Positions 15,971 through 24,679 of a stretch of 44,207 nucleotides of DNA are shown piece after piece. The notes beneath the pieces are model-generated. The model did no database searches. It was not told where the DNA came from and worked only from the letters and a program-made list of their open reading frames with translations. The number at the start of each line of letters is the position of its first letter. Positions within the stretch are counted from its first letter, which is position 1. A program made the position numbers and the translations under genes. Where the stretch lies: NCBI GenBank assembly GCA_020438135.1, contig JAGQVF010000114.1, forward strand, positions 1 through 44,207. The letters are read 5' to 3'. The DNA is from Bacteroidales bacterium. Lineage in GTDB: Bacteria > Bacteroidota > Bacteroidia > Bacteroidales > JAADJA01.

Positions 15971-17143
15971 ATGTCAAATGAATTGAAATATAACCGCAGA
16001 GGTGTTTCTGCTTCCAAAGAAGACGTGCACGCAGCGATTAAAAACATCGACAAAGGTTTATATCCCAATGCATTCTGCAAAATAATTCCCGACATTCTGG
16101 GTGGTGATCCCGGTTATTGTAATATCATGCATGCCGACGGAGCAGGCACTAAATCGTCACTTGCTTATATTTATTGGAAAGAAACAGGAGATCTTTCGGT
16201 GTGGAAGGGAATCGCCCAGGATGCGATTGTTATGAATCTCGACGACCTGCTTTGTGTAGGCGTTTATGATAATATCCTGTTATCCTCTACCATCGGACGA
16301 AACAAAAACAATATTCCGGGCGAAGTAATTTCAGCCATCATCAGTGGGACCGAAGCATTTATTTCCGAAATGCAATCCCTCGGAATAGGTATCCACTCAA
16401 CCGGCGGTGAAACAGCCGACGTAGGTGATCTTGTAAGAACGATTATTGTTGATTCAACTGTTACTGCAAGAGTTCCCAGGCAAAACATTATTGAGAATAA
16501 AATACAACCGGATGATGTGGTTGTCGGCTTTGCCTCGTTTGGTAAAGCAACATACGAAAAAGATTATAACGGTGGTATGGGAAGTAATGGCTTGACTTCA
16601 GCCCGTCATGATGTTTTTCATAAAATGATAGCCCGGAAATATCCGGAGAGTTTTGATGGCTCAATTCCGCAAGAACTGGTTTACAGTGGAAGCAAAAGTC
16701 TCACAGCGGCTACAGAAATTGATGGCATTGACACAGGCAAGCTGCTGCTCTCTCCTACGCGCACCTATGCACCGGTGGTTAAGGCTATCCTTGAAAAATA
16801 CAAACCTTCGGTTCATGGAATGATCCATTGTTCAGGTGGTGCACAAACCAAAGTTTTGCATTTTATCAAAAACATTGAGGTTACCAAGGATAACATGTTT
16901 GCAGTACCACCTTTGTTCCGACTGATTCAAAATGAATCAGGCACATCCCGTGAAGAGATGTACCGTGTATTCAATATGGGCCATCGCCTTGAAATGTACG
17001 TCCCTGAAACAATTGCCGGAGATATCATCGCCTTGTCTCAATCCTTTGGTGTTGATGCACGCATCATCGGTCATTGCAAACCATCTTCGGCTCCAAAAGT
17101 TATCATCCGCGACGACTCCGGGACATACAGTTATACATCCTGA
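15971..17143 (+). CDS. purM: phosphoribosylformylglycinamidine cyclo-ligase (AIR synthase)
   Basis: Fifth step of purine synthesis: ATP-dependent closure of FGAM to AIR, in the cytosol. 390 residues, the longer form usual in Bacteroidota. Motifs: NRRGVSASKEDVHAAI, the ATP-binding MHADGAGTKSSLAY at 53-66, AQDAIVMNLDDLLCVG, and a second glycine-rich stretch STGGETADVGDLVRT, then HCSGGAQTKVLHF late in the protein. It starts 30 bases after the OmpA-family stop and may be read from the same promoter. No other pur gene lies in the window. Confidence 0.93.
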   Translation: MSNELKYNRRGVSASKEDVHAAIKNIDKGLYPNAFCKIIPDILGGDPGYCNIMHADGAGTKSSLAYIYWKETGDLSVWKGIAQDAIVMNLDDLLCVGVYDNILLSSTIGRNKNNIPGEVISAIISGTEAFISEMQSLGIGIHSTGGETADVGDLVRTIIVDSTVTARVPRQNIIENKIQPDDVVVGFASFGKATYEKDYNGGMGSNGLTSARHDVFHKMIARKYPESFDGSIPQELVYSGSKSLTAATEIDGIDTGKLLLSPTRTYAPVVKAILEKYKPSVHGMIHCSGGAQTKVLHFIKNIEVTKDNMFAVPPLFRLIQNESGTSREEMYRVFNMGHRLEMYVPETIAGDIIALSQSFGVDARIIGHCKPSSAPKVIIRDDSGTYSYTS

Positions 17144-17205
17144 TCGCAATTATAACCCCACCCGATTCGTTTATTTGTGATATCTCTTAAACGGTAATAA
17201 TTAAG

Positions 17206-17213
17206 TATTTTTG
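17206..17213 (+). promoter_or_regulatory. -7 box (TATTTTTG) of the small-protein/mutL cluster
   Basis: TATTTTTG matches TAnnTTTG and ends 16 bases before the ATG at 17230, suggesting a transcription start for the 88-residue protein and perhaps mutL and the rhomboids. The best TTTG upstream (17174-17177) is 28 bases away, longer than consensus. Confidence 0.45.
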
Positions 17214-17229
17214 CAAAAAATCTGAACAG

Positions 17230-17496
17230 ATGAAAATTGTATTCTTTCGGACGCCCAAACCCAGGCAATTTAAATATCCACCGCGTTATTATGATGCGGA
17301 AAAGGAACGATGGGAACAGCGTAAGAAAGAGTTGGGATTGTCGGAAGACGGGAAAACCGATTTCAGTTCACGGATCAACAGCAACTGGAACAGATTCAGA
17401 AAAAGCGATCACAGCAGAAAAAGAAAAGCCGAAATGAGCGTTTTGATCTATCTGTTTATTGTTGCGCTGCTGATTTATTTCATTTTCTTTGCCTGA
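17230..17496 (+). CDS. small basic tail-anchored membrane protein, unknown function
   Basis: 88 residues. The first 65 are highly charged and aromatic (PRQFKYPPRYYDAEKERWEQ), followed by a basic stretch (DHSRKRKAEM) and a single C-terminal membrane helix (VLIYLFIVALLIYFIFFA) ending at the stop. Expected topology is N-in, with the soluble part in the cytoplasm. I do not recognise a named family; from memory similar short proteins occur before mutL in other Bacteroidota, which I could not check. mutL starts 109 bases downstream. Confidence 0.75.
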   Translation: MKIVFFRTPKPRQFKYPPRYYDAEKERWEQRKKELGLSEDGKTDFSSRINSNWNRFRKSDHSRKRKAEMSVLIYLFIVALLIYFIFFA

Positions 17497-17605
17497 TGAT
17501 TCTTCAGAAATTCAAACAACATTTTTCCGAACATAAATTCAATCAGTAAAACCGGCAATTATCACATGCTGTTAAATCTTTTTAGATCGATAGGAATAAA
17601 ACCAA

Positions 17606-19429
17606 ATGCCCGATGTAATTCAACTTTTACCGGATAGTGTCGCGAACCAGATTGCAGCAGGAGAGGTAATTCAACGTCCCGCCTCAGCGGTTAAAGAATT
17701 ACTGGAAAATGCTGTGGATAGTGGCGCAGATGATATCAAACTGGTGATCAAAGATGCAGGAAAAACGCTCATCCAGGTGATTGATAACGGTTGCGCTATG
17801 TCGGAAACGGATGCCCGGTTGTGTTTTGAACGGCATGCAACTTCAAAGATCAAAGAAGCCAACGACTTGTTCGCAATTAAAACATTAGGCTTCAGAGGAG
17901 AAGCACTGGCTTCTGTTGCCGCGATTGCACAAGTTGAACTTAAAACCAAACGGATTGAAGATACTACAGCTACACAAATCCGGATTGAAGCTTCTAAAGT
18001 GATCATGCACGAAGCATGCGCCCATCCCGATGGGACCTCTATCTCGGTTAAAAACCTGTTTTATAACATTCCTGCACGCCGGAAATTTCTGAAATCAAAC
18101 ACCACCGAACTTCGACATATCATCGAAGAATTTCAGAGAGTTGCACTGGTCAGACCCGAAATAAGGTTTTCGTTTTACAATGATGGCCGCGAGCTCTTTA
18201 TTCTCAACACCGGAAATTTGAAGCAGCGGATTGTTGCCCTGTTTGGCACCGGATTCAACAACAAACTAGTGCCGGTGGAACAAAACTCAGATGTTGTTTC
18301 AATTAGCGGATTTATTGGCAAACCTGAGTCTGCAAGAAAGACACGCGGAGAACAGTATTTTTTCGTGAATGGGCGTTACATTCGTCATCCATACCTGAAT
18401 CATGCAGTGGATAGTGCCTTCAGGGAGCTTATACCCAACGATGCCTACCCTACCTACTTCATTTATTTTGAGGTGAAACCAGAAGAAATTGATATCAATA
18501 TTCATCCAACAAAAACAGAGGTCAATTTCCAAAACAACCAGGTGATCTATGCGATGCTTGCATCTGCTATCAAACAATCGCTCGGAAAGTTCAATATCTC
18601 CCCTTCCCTTGATTTTGAAACACAAATTAAATACGATATTCCGGTCGCACCCAAAGATAAACCTGTCGGACCTCCCAAAATCAGGGTCAATCCTGAATAT
18701 AACCCGTTTAACCGGGAAGCGCCAAAGGAATCATTCGAAGGGGTTTCGAGGCGGCAGCAAAACAAAGATCAGAATTGGTCAAAACTGTATGAAACGGATG
18801 ATGTTACATTTATTAAAAGTGAACCCGACAACCGGCAACAAAAAATAGAATCCTTTGATGAAAGCGAAATAACCGAAGATGTTGTTTTTCAATTGCACAA
18901 AAAGTTTATTGTCTGCAAAGTTAAATCGGGTATGATGATCATATATAAACGCAGGGCACTGGAACGGATTTACTTTGAGGATTTGATGAAAAACAGCAGT
19001 GGCAAGGCTCATTCACAGCAATTGTTATATCCTGAAACCATTCAGTTGTCAGGAGGTGATAGTGCCATACTGGATGATTTGCAAACCGAAATGAAACAAT
19101 TTGGTTTCGATATCGATAATTTTGGAAGCAATGCTTTTATTGTAAACGGAATTCCGGCCGGAATGAACAACGTTGATATCAGGGATGTTTTGGATAACAT
19201 TATCGAAAATGCCAGAAACAGTCGCAAAGAAGCTTTGACAGACAAAAGCATTAATTTAGCCCGTTCGATGGCAGTGAATATGGCAATTCGTCATACAAAT
19301 AAAATGAGTAAAGAAGAGATTAAATCGCTGATCGACAAACTGTTTGCCTGCAAAGCTCCGGAAGTATCTCCGGATGGCAAGCCGGTTGTAAGAATCATTA
19401 GTCTCGAAGAGTTGGAACAAAAATTTTAA
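17606..19429 (+). CDS. mutL: DNA mismatch repair protein MutL
   Basis: Links MutS mismatch recognition to strand removal. 607 residues. The GHKL ATPase domain is intact: IAAGEVIQRPASAVKELLEN with the putative general base Glu34, DNGCAMSETDAR, TLGFRGEALASVAAIAQ, NLFYNIPARRKFLKS, and FFVNGRYIRHPYL with HPTKTEVNF closing the N-terminal part. A linker (about 345-420) leads to the dimerisation domain. There the DQHA(X)2E(X)4E nuclease motif aligns with YKRRALERIYFE at 447-458: the two glutamates remain but DQHA is YKRR. At the C-terminus the usual CPxGRP-type element reads SPDGKP. Endonuclease activity is therefore doubtful. The first rhomboid gene starts 8 bases after the stop. Confidence 0.96.
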   Translation: MPDVIQLLPDSVANQIAAGEVIQRPASAVKELLENAVDSGADDIKLVIKDAGKTLIQVIDNGCAMSETDARLCFERHATSKIKEANDLFAIKTLGFRGEALASVAAIAQVELKTKRIEDTTATQIRIEASKVIMHEACAHPDGTSISVKNLFYNIPARRKFLKSNTTELRHIIEEFQRVALVRPEIRFSFYNDGRELFILNTGNLKQRIVALFGTGFNNKLVPVEQNSDVVSISGFIGKPESARKTRGEQYFFVNGRYIRHPYLNHAVDSAFRELIPNDAYPTYFIYFEVKPEEIDINIHPTKTEVNFQNNQVIYAMLASAIKQSLGKFNISPSLDFETQIKYDIPVAPKDKPVGPPKIRVNPEYNPFNREAPKESFEGVSRRQQNKDQNWSKLYETDDVTFIKSEPDNRQQKIESFDESEITEDVVFQLHKKFIVCKVKSGMMIIYKRRALERIYFEDLMKNSSGKAHSQQLLYPETIQLSGGDSAILDDLQTEMKQFGFDIDNFGSNAFIVNGIPAGMNNVDIRDVLDNIIENARNSRKEALTDKSINLARSMAVNMAIRHTNKMSKEEIKSLIDKLFACKAPEVSPDGKPVVRIISLEELEQKF

Positions 19430-19437
19430 GTTGAAAT

Positions 19438-20274
19438 ATGAATCAATTCAGGCCTGGAGGCTTTAACATATTACCACCGGTTGTTAAAAACCTGATCATT
19501 ATTAATGGTTTATTTTTCCTCGCTACCATTGCCCTGGGATCGAGTTCCGGAGTTGATCTGGTTGAAATTCTCGGACTTCATTATTTTGCAGCGGAAAAAT
19601 TCGCTCCCTACCAGTTTATCACCTACATGTTTATGCATGGAGGGTTGATGCATATTTTCTTTAACATGTTTGCCCTTTGGATGTTTGGAAATGCATTGGA
19701 AAATATCTGGGGTCCCAAACGTTTCCTGATCTATTACTTTATTACGGGCATCGGAGCTGCGTTGACACATTACATTGTTTTCTATTTTGAAATCTCACCT
19801 GTGTTGGAAGCCATCAACTCCTATCTCGATAATCCCTCGCACGAAGCACTAACCCGGTTTCTTGATTCACAAAGCTTTCAGCTAGGGAATTTTGAGATGC
19901 GGGATGCATTCAATCAATTCCGTGACAGGTACAACGACCTTATCAATACAAACCCCACTAAAGCGCTTCAGCTTAGTGTCGATTACATGTCGGAATATAA
20001 AATACAGTTTTTAAATGCTCCGGTAGTGGTGGGAGCCTCAGGGGCCGTTTTTGGAATCCTCCTCGCTTTTGGCATGATATTTCCTAATACACTTATTTAC
20101 GTATACTTCGCAATTCCTGTAAAAGCCAAATATTTTGTGATGATTTACGGTGCTATCGAGCTTTTCTCGGGCATTTACGACAAAGGAAGCAATGTGGCAC
20201 ACTTCGCCCACCTCGGGGGAATGGTGTTCGGTTACTTTCTATTGATTTACTGGAAGAAAAGGCGCTGGAAATAA
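19438..20274 (+). CDS. rhomboid family intramembrane serine protease (first of two)
   Basis: 278-residue polytopic membrane protease. Active-site serine Ser201 in VGASGAVFG and histidine His255 in NVAHFAHLGG form the rhomboid dyad; the membrane-entry motif YMFMHGGLMHIFFNMFALW is also present. Between the third helix and the GASG helix there is an inserted soluble segment of roughly 70 residues (about 115-190) rich in charged helices, likely outside the core. It sits 8 bases after mutL and 23 bases before a second rhomboid gene. Substrates unknown. Confidence 0.93.
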   Translation: MNQFRPGGFNILPPVVKNLIIINGLFFLATIALGSSSGVDLVEILGLHYFAAEKFAPYQFITYMFMHGGLMHIFFNMFALWMFGNALENIWGPKRFLIYYFITGIGAALTHYIVFYFEISPVLEAINSYLDNPSHEALTRFLDSQSFQLGNFEMRDAFNQFRDRYNDLINTNPTKALQLSVDYMSEYKIQFLNAPVVVGASGAVFGILLAFGMIFPNTLIYVYFAIPVKAKYFVMIYGAIELFSGIYDKGSNVAHFAHLGGMVFGYFLLIYWKKRRWK

Positions 20275-20297
20275 AAAAATCAAGTGAGCATCAAACA

Positions 20298-21227
20298 ATG
20301 AGAAATAACTATAATCCATATCAGTCACAGCCTTCTTTCGGAAACCTGAAAGATATCCTGAGGAACAACAACATGCTTGTCAGGCTGATCCTGATCAATG
20401 TTGCCGTTTGGCTTGCCATCATGGTGCTTGATACAATCCTCGATTTATTTAATAGTAATTTTTCCTCCGAAATGGTACACTGGCTTGCCGTTCCGGCTTC
20501 GGTGGAGCGATTGATCACTCGTCCATGGACGCTGTTCACCTATATGTTTCTTCATCTCGACTTTTGGCATATTTTGTTCAATATGTTATGGTTATTCTGG
20601 TTCGGAAGAATTTTCCTTGAATATCTGAGTGAAAAACAACTACTCACAACCTACCTGATCGGAGGACTGGCGGGTGCAGTTTTTTATATTATCTCCTTTA
20701 ATATTTTCCCAAAATTTCAAAATGCGTACCTTGAGTCGATGGCCCTGGGTGCAAGTGCTTCCGTGATGGCCATTGTTGTTGCCATTTCATTTTATGTTCC
20801 CAATTACAGAATATACCTGTTGTTTCTGGGCCCGGTAAAGATCTATTATATTGCAATTTTTTCAATCATACTTGATATTTTGATGATCCGCTCGGAGAAT
20901 TCAGGCGGACACCTGGCTCATTTGGGAGGTGCCATGTGGGGCTTTTTTTACATTTATATGCTAAGGAACGGCACCGACATAGTAAACTGGTTTAACCGGT
21001 TGCCCAAAATCAATCTCAAAGCCGGCAACAACCGAAAGAAGAACAAATCACATTTTAAGAATGTCTATACTGCCGGCCGGCCCGTTTCGGATGAAGATTA
21101 TAACAGGCATAAAAAAATGAACCAGGAGAAAATTGATACGATCCTCGATAAAATATCAAAATCCGGTTACAACAGTTTGACCAAAGAAGAGAAGGAGATG
21201 CTGTTTCGATCGAGCAACAACAAATAA
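20298..21227 (+). CDS. rhomboid family intramembrane serine protease (second of two) with C-terminal cytoplasmic extension
   Basis: 309 residues. TYMFLHLDFWHILFNMLWLFWFG is the usual L1/helix-2 motif; Ser153 in GASASV and His205 in GGHLAHLGG give a complete catalytic dyad. After the last helix there is a soluble tail of about 80 residues (NVYTAGRPVSDEDYN, then ILDKISKSGYNSLTKEEKEM), which resembles the extension carried by many Bacteroidota rhomboids (I believe DUF6576). The two rhomboids are divergent in sequence and in insert position, so they are not a recent duplication. The next gene starts 10 bases downstream. Confidence 0.92.
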   Translation: MRNNYNPYQSQPSFGNLKDILRNNNMLVRLILINVAVWLAIMVLDTILDLFNSNFSSEMVHWLAVPASVERLITRPWTLFTYMFLHLDFWHILFNMLWLFWFGRIFLEYLSEKQLLTTYLIGGLAGAVFYIISFNIFPKFQNAYLESMALGASASVMAIVVAISFYVPNYRIYLLFLGPVKIYYIAIFSIILDILMIRSENSGGHLAHLGGAMWGFFYIYMLRNGTDIVNWFNRLPKINLKAGNNRKKNKSHFKNVYTAGRPVSDEDYNRHKKMNQEKIDTILDKISKSGYNSLTKEEKEMLFRSSNNK

Positions 21228-21237
21228 CTAAAACGAG

Positions 21238-22392
21238 TTGAATAAAACTTCAAATAAAAAGAGGTTTAGCATTTCTGTATTTCTACTGTTGTTGATCAAT
21301 ACAGGAGCTTTCCTGCTTTTGATCATGGCTTATGCATCCTTTTACCTTGAGCCCGCGTTGTTTCCCTGGCTTCCGTTTGCAGGTCTGGCCTATCCTTATC
21401 TTTTACTTGCCAACATACTTTTTATCTTAACCTGGTTATTATATCGACCTAAATATGCCCTGCTGTCGCTTTTTTTTATTCTGATCGGATGGAATCACAC
21501 AGGCAGGCTTCTGCAAGTAGGAAACGGCAATGCTGAACCTGTTGCTGCAAATGACATCAGCATTTTATCTTTTAACATTCAGAATTTTATCAAGTTTAAC
21601 ACCTCGTCAACCAAATACCTCACCGATTTCGAAAATGAAGAAAAGATACATGCTTTTGTGATCGAACAGAAAGCTGATATTGTTTGCCTTCAGGAAGTAT
21701 TGAACGACAGAAAAGATCACGGAAATTTTATTCAGAATTTTGGTAAAAAGATAGATTGCCCAAATTCTGTTTGGCGCAATTATTATCAAACCTCAAGGGA
21801 AAAGGTAGATGCCATCGCCATTTTCACAAGATATCAGATTCTAAAATCAGGTTATCTTGATTACGACGATAAAACCATTGCCATTTATGCTGATATTCTG
21901 GTCGGAAACGACACCGTAAGGGTATACAACCTCCACCTTGCTTCAATTCATTTTAAAAAAGAGGACATCGACTTTATATCGGAAATTACAGAGACCCAGG
22001 AACAGGAAAAACTAAAATCGGGTACAAAAAATATAGTTTTAAAACTTAAACAGGCATTTATTAAACGAGGCAAACAGGTCGGTATCATTTCCCGGCATAT
22101 GGAACACTCCACCCTGCCACTGATCATTTGCGGTGATTTTAACGATACCCCAACTTCGTATACCTACCGTAAAATTGGTTCTGACAGACAGGATGCCTTT
22201 GTAATAAAGGGCCACGGTTTAGGAACCACTTATGCCGGTGAGATCATGCCGGCGTTCCGGATTGACTATATGTTTTTTGACGACCTTTTCCATATTAAAG
22301 AATTCACAATTCATGATAACATTTCCCTCTCCGATCATTATCCACTATCCTCCCGGGTAAAATTAAAAAACAATCAACCGGATGAAGATTAG
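21238..22392 (+). CDS. membrane-anchored endonuclease/exonuclease/phosphatase (EEP) family protein
   Basis: 384 residues with a TTG start at 21238. The TTG is preferred because the next in-frame ATG (about codon 30) would remove half of the first membrane helix and the TTG lies 10 bases after the previous stop. Three N-terminal membrane helices (about 12-95) are followed by an EEP catalytic domain: ILSFNIQNF, IVCLQEV, YNLHLASIHF, LIICGDFNDTP, FRIDYMFFDD and SDHYPLSSRV, which together supply the metal-binding Asn, Glu, Asp and His residues. The domain is probably outside the cytoplasm given three helices, if the N-terminus is inside. Substrate (nucleic acid, phospholipid or other phosphodiester) cannot be told. 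Confidence 0.87.
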   Translation: MNKTSNKKRFSISVFLLLLINTGAFLLLIMAYASFYLEPALFPWLPFAGLAYPYLLLANILFILTWLLYRPKYALLSLFFILIGWNHTGRLLQVGNGNAEPVAANDISILSFNIQNFIKFNTSSTKYLTDFENEEKIHAFVIEQKADIVCLQEVLNDRKDHGNFIQNFGKKIDCPNSVWRNYYQTSREKVDAIAIFTRYQILKSGYLDYDDKTIAIYADILVGNDTVRVYNLHLASIHFKKEDIDFISEITETQEQEKLKSGTKNIVLKLKQAFIKRGKQVGIISRHMEHSTLPLIICGDFNDTPTSYTYRKIGSDRQDAFVIKGHGLGTTYAGEIMPAFRIDYMFFDDLFHIKEFTIHDNISLSDHYPLSSRVKLKNNQPDED

Positions 22393-22451
22393 CAAAGCCT
22401 TTCAATTCTTTTTTTTAATTTAGCATTTCAAAGCTCTTTGCTAATACAACT

Positions 22452-23153
22452 ATGAAAAAAATTACGACTATTTTACTTTTTACAGGGTTTCTATTCCAAA
22501 CATCAACTTCATTTTCACAGGCTATTCTCGATTCATTGTTGTTGGATCGTAAACTGATGAAAGATGATTACACCGAGTTCAGGGATCACATGAACGAACG
22601 AACCTGGATCAACCTGGTTACTATTCAGGAAAAAGCCAATGATCTTCTTGAAGTCGATAATAAAATAATCAATAACTACCTGGAGCGCGAATTAAGGAAA
22701 AAGAAGGAATACAGAGATAGTATTGAAAAACTGAATTTAGACATTGCCCTTCTGACCAAAGAAAATGAAGTTCAGCAGATGATCCTGGATGAGAAAAGTT
22801 TCCTGAACCGCACGTTACTTATTATTATCGGATCGGTAAGTCTTTTCTTTTTTGTTTTACTAATTCTTTATATCGACAGACAGAGCCGGTTTCGTGCAGC
22901 CAGGCTCGAACTTGAAAGATACTGGAACACAGGACATGATGCCGAATCCAAATCGCTGCAAAAGGATGAGATCAATACACTGCGCGAACAGCTTTACAAA
23001 ACCTCCGACGAAATCGAAAAGCTGAAAAAAGAGAACAAATCAGCGCAAAGCATGAAAGAACTTGCCGAAAATAAGCTCAGGGAGGAGATTGCAGATCGGC
23101 GCAAAGCTGAACAAGAGATTCAACAACTAATAGAACAACTAAAAAGTCTTTGA
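22452..23153 (+). CDS. coiled-coil membrane protein of unknown function
   Basis: 233 residues: signal peptide (LLFTGFLFQTSTSFSQ), a helical periplasmic segment (about 24-115) with coiled-coil character (NNYLERELRKKKEYRDSIEK), one membrane helix (LLIIIGSVSLFFFVLLILYI, about 122-141), then a long cytoplasmic coiled coil to the end (EINTLREQLYKTSDEIEKLK). Composition is strongly Glu/Lys rich. No named family recognised. It starts 59 bases after the EEP gene. Its TGA (23151-23153) directly abuts the stop of the convergent aminopeptidase gene, with no base between. Confidence 0.75.
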   Translation: MKKITTILLFTGFLFQTSTSFSQAILDSLLLDRKLMKDDYTEFRDHMNERTWINLVTIQEKANDLLEVDNKIINNYLERELRKKKEYRDSIEKLNLDIALLTKENEVQQMILDEKSFLNRTLLIIIGSVSLFFFVLLILYIDRQSRFRAARLELERYWNTGHDAESKSLQKDEINTLREQLYKTSDEIEKLKKENKSAQSMKELAENKLREEIADRRKAEQEIQQLIEQLKSL

Positions 23154-24548
23154 TTAAAGCGGATCCGACATTAATTCTTCAACTTCTTTAACCGTTTTTG
23201 GGATAGGCTTACCGAGCACTTTGTGGCCGTTCACCGTAACCAGAATATCATCTTCAATCCTGATCCCACCGAAGTCCCTAAAGGTTTCAACTTTATTATA
23301 ATTGATAAAATCAGTGAATTTGTTTTCCTTTCGCCACAGGTCGATCAGGGCAGGAATAAAATATATGCCGGGTTCAATGGTAAAAACAAATCCGGGCTGA
23401 TGTTTTCTACCAAGTCGCAAAAAGGCTGTTCCAAACTGAGAGCTTCGTTTTATCTCCTCATCATAACCAACATAATTTTCGCCGAGGCCTTCCATATCAT
23501 GCACATCAAGTCCCATCATATGACCAAGTCCGTGTGGGAAAAACATGGCATGAGCTCCTGCTTGCACGGCTGCTTCGGTATCACCTTTCATCAGACCGAT
23601 ATTTTTCAGGCCATTTACAATTACACGGGCAGCAAGCAAATGCAGATCAAGATTTGATACACCCGGTTTGGTAGCCTCAATGGCTTTCATGTTGGCTTCC
23701 AACACGATTTCATATATATCTTTCTGCCGTTGGTTAAATTTACCCCCAACCGGAACAGTACGTGTTATATCGCTGGCATAATGCATGGTGGTTTCTGCAC
23801 CAGCATCGGCTACCATCATTCTGCCCTCCTTCAGTTCATTACCATGGTAATGGTTGTGCAGGGTTTCTCCATGAATACTCAGGATAATCGGAAACGAAAC
23901 CGGTCCGCCTTTGGCGAGTGAAATTCCTTCGATGGTTCCGGCAATTTCCCGTTCTATCCTGCCCGGCATTGCCATTCGCATGGCTGTGGTGTGCATTTCC
24001 CATGCAATTTCAACAGCTTTTTCAATTTCTTTAATTTCGAGTTCATCTTTAACAGACCGTTGTTTAACAATGGCCTTTATCAGATTTTCTGAAACATTGT
24101 TTCTGACCTGTGCAACGTTTATTTCGAGCAAATTTGCCAGCTCGATATATGTCTCTCCACGATATGGAGGGACAAAATGAATTTTTCGACCACTGCTTTT
24201 TGCTTTTTCCACAGCTTCAGCCAGGTTTTTCAGTGGTGCAGTATTCATAATTCCGGCTTTGGCTGCAAGATCAGCCATTTTGGGTTGAGGCCCCATCCAG
24301 ATGATATCGTCAAGATCGACATCATTACCGAAAATGTAATCTTTATCAGCATCCACATCGATCCAACCCGCCAGATCAGGCATATCCAAACCAAAATAAT
24401 AGAGAAAATTGCTATCCTGTCTGAAATGATAAGTGTTTGCAGGATAATTATAGGGTGCTTCAGGATTGCCTAAAAAAAGAATCAGTCCCGATTTTAATTC
24501 GCTTTTAAGCTGATTGCGTCTGTTGGAATAAACCTTTGCATCGAACAT
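23154..24548 (-). CDS. pepP: aminopeptidase P family Xaa-Pro metallopeptidase (M24B)
   Basis: Removes N-terminal residues preceding proline, in the cytosol, with two metal ions. 464 residues: an AMP_N domain (about 1-140: LILFLGNPEAPYNYPANTYHFRQDSNFLYYFG is characteristic) and a pita-bread M24 domain. Metal ligands are visible as Asp in VADAGAE, Asp in SDITRTVPVG, His in FFPHGLGHMMGLDVHD, Glu in FTIEPGIY and Glu in GIRIEDDILV. Full length. It converges with the upstream plus-strand gene with abutting stop codons. The 131-base gap before the GH53 gene is AT-rich with no obvious structure. Confidence 0.95.
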   Translation of the reverse strand: MFDAKVYSNRRNQLKSELKSGLILFLGNPEAPYNYPANTYHFRQDSNFLYYFGLDMPDLAGWIDVDADKDYIFGNDVDLDDIIWMGPQPKMADLAAKAGIMNTAPLKNLAEAVEKAKSSGRKIHFVPPYRGETYIELANLLEINVAQVRNNVSENLIKAIVKQRSVKDELEIKEIEKAVEIAWEMHTTAMRMAMPGRIEREIAGTIEGISLAKGGPVSFPIILSIHGETLHNHYHGNELKEGRMMVADAGAETTMHYASDITRTVPVGGKFNQRQKDIYEIVLEANMKAIEATKPGVSNLDLHLLAARVIVNGLKNIGLMKGDTEAAVQAGAHAMFFPHGLGHMMGLDVHDMEGLGENYVGYDEEIKRSSQFGTAFLRLGRKHQPGFVFTIEPGIYFIPALIDLWRKENKFTDFINYNKVETFRDFGGIRIEDDILVTVNGHKVLGKPIPKTVKEVEELMSDPL

Positions 24549-24679
24549 ATTGCTGTTGTTTTTTTGTGTTGAATTGAATGAACCCGGCTAAATTATTAAA
24601 ATCTCAGGCACCAAATCCAGTTATTTTCCTAAAATTATTTAAATCGTAAAATCACAATTTCTCTATTGATTTATGGTGT

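Noticed and set aside
24549..24679. Possible RNA gene or regulatory element in the aminopeptidase/GH53 gap
   Set aside because: The 131 bases are AT-rich with no convincing hairpin, promoter box or conserved pattern; the best -7-like match on the minus strand (TGGATTTG) has a mismatch in the TA.
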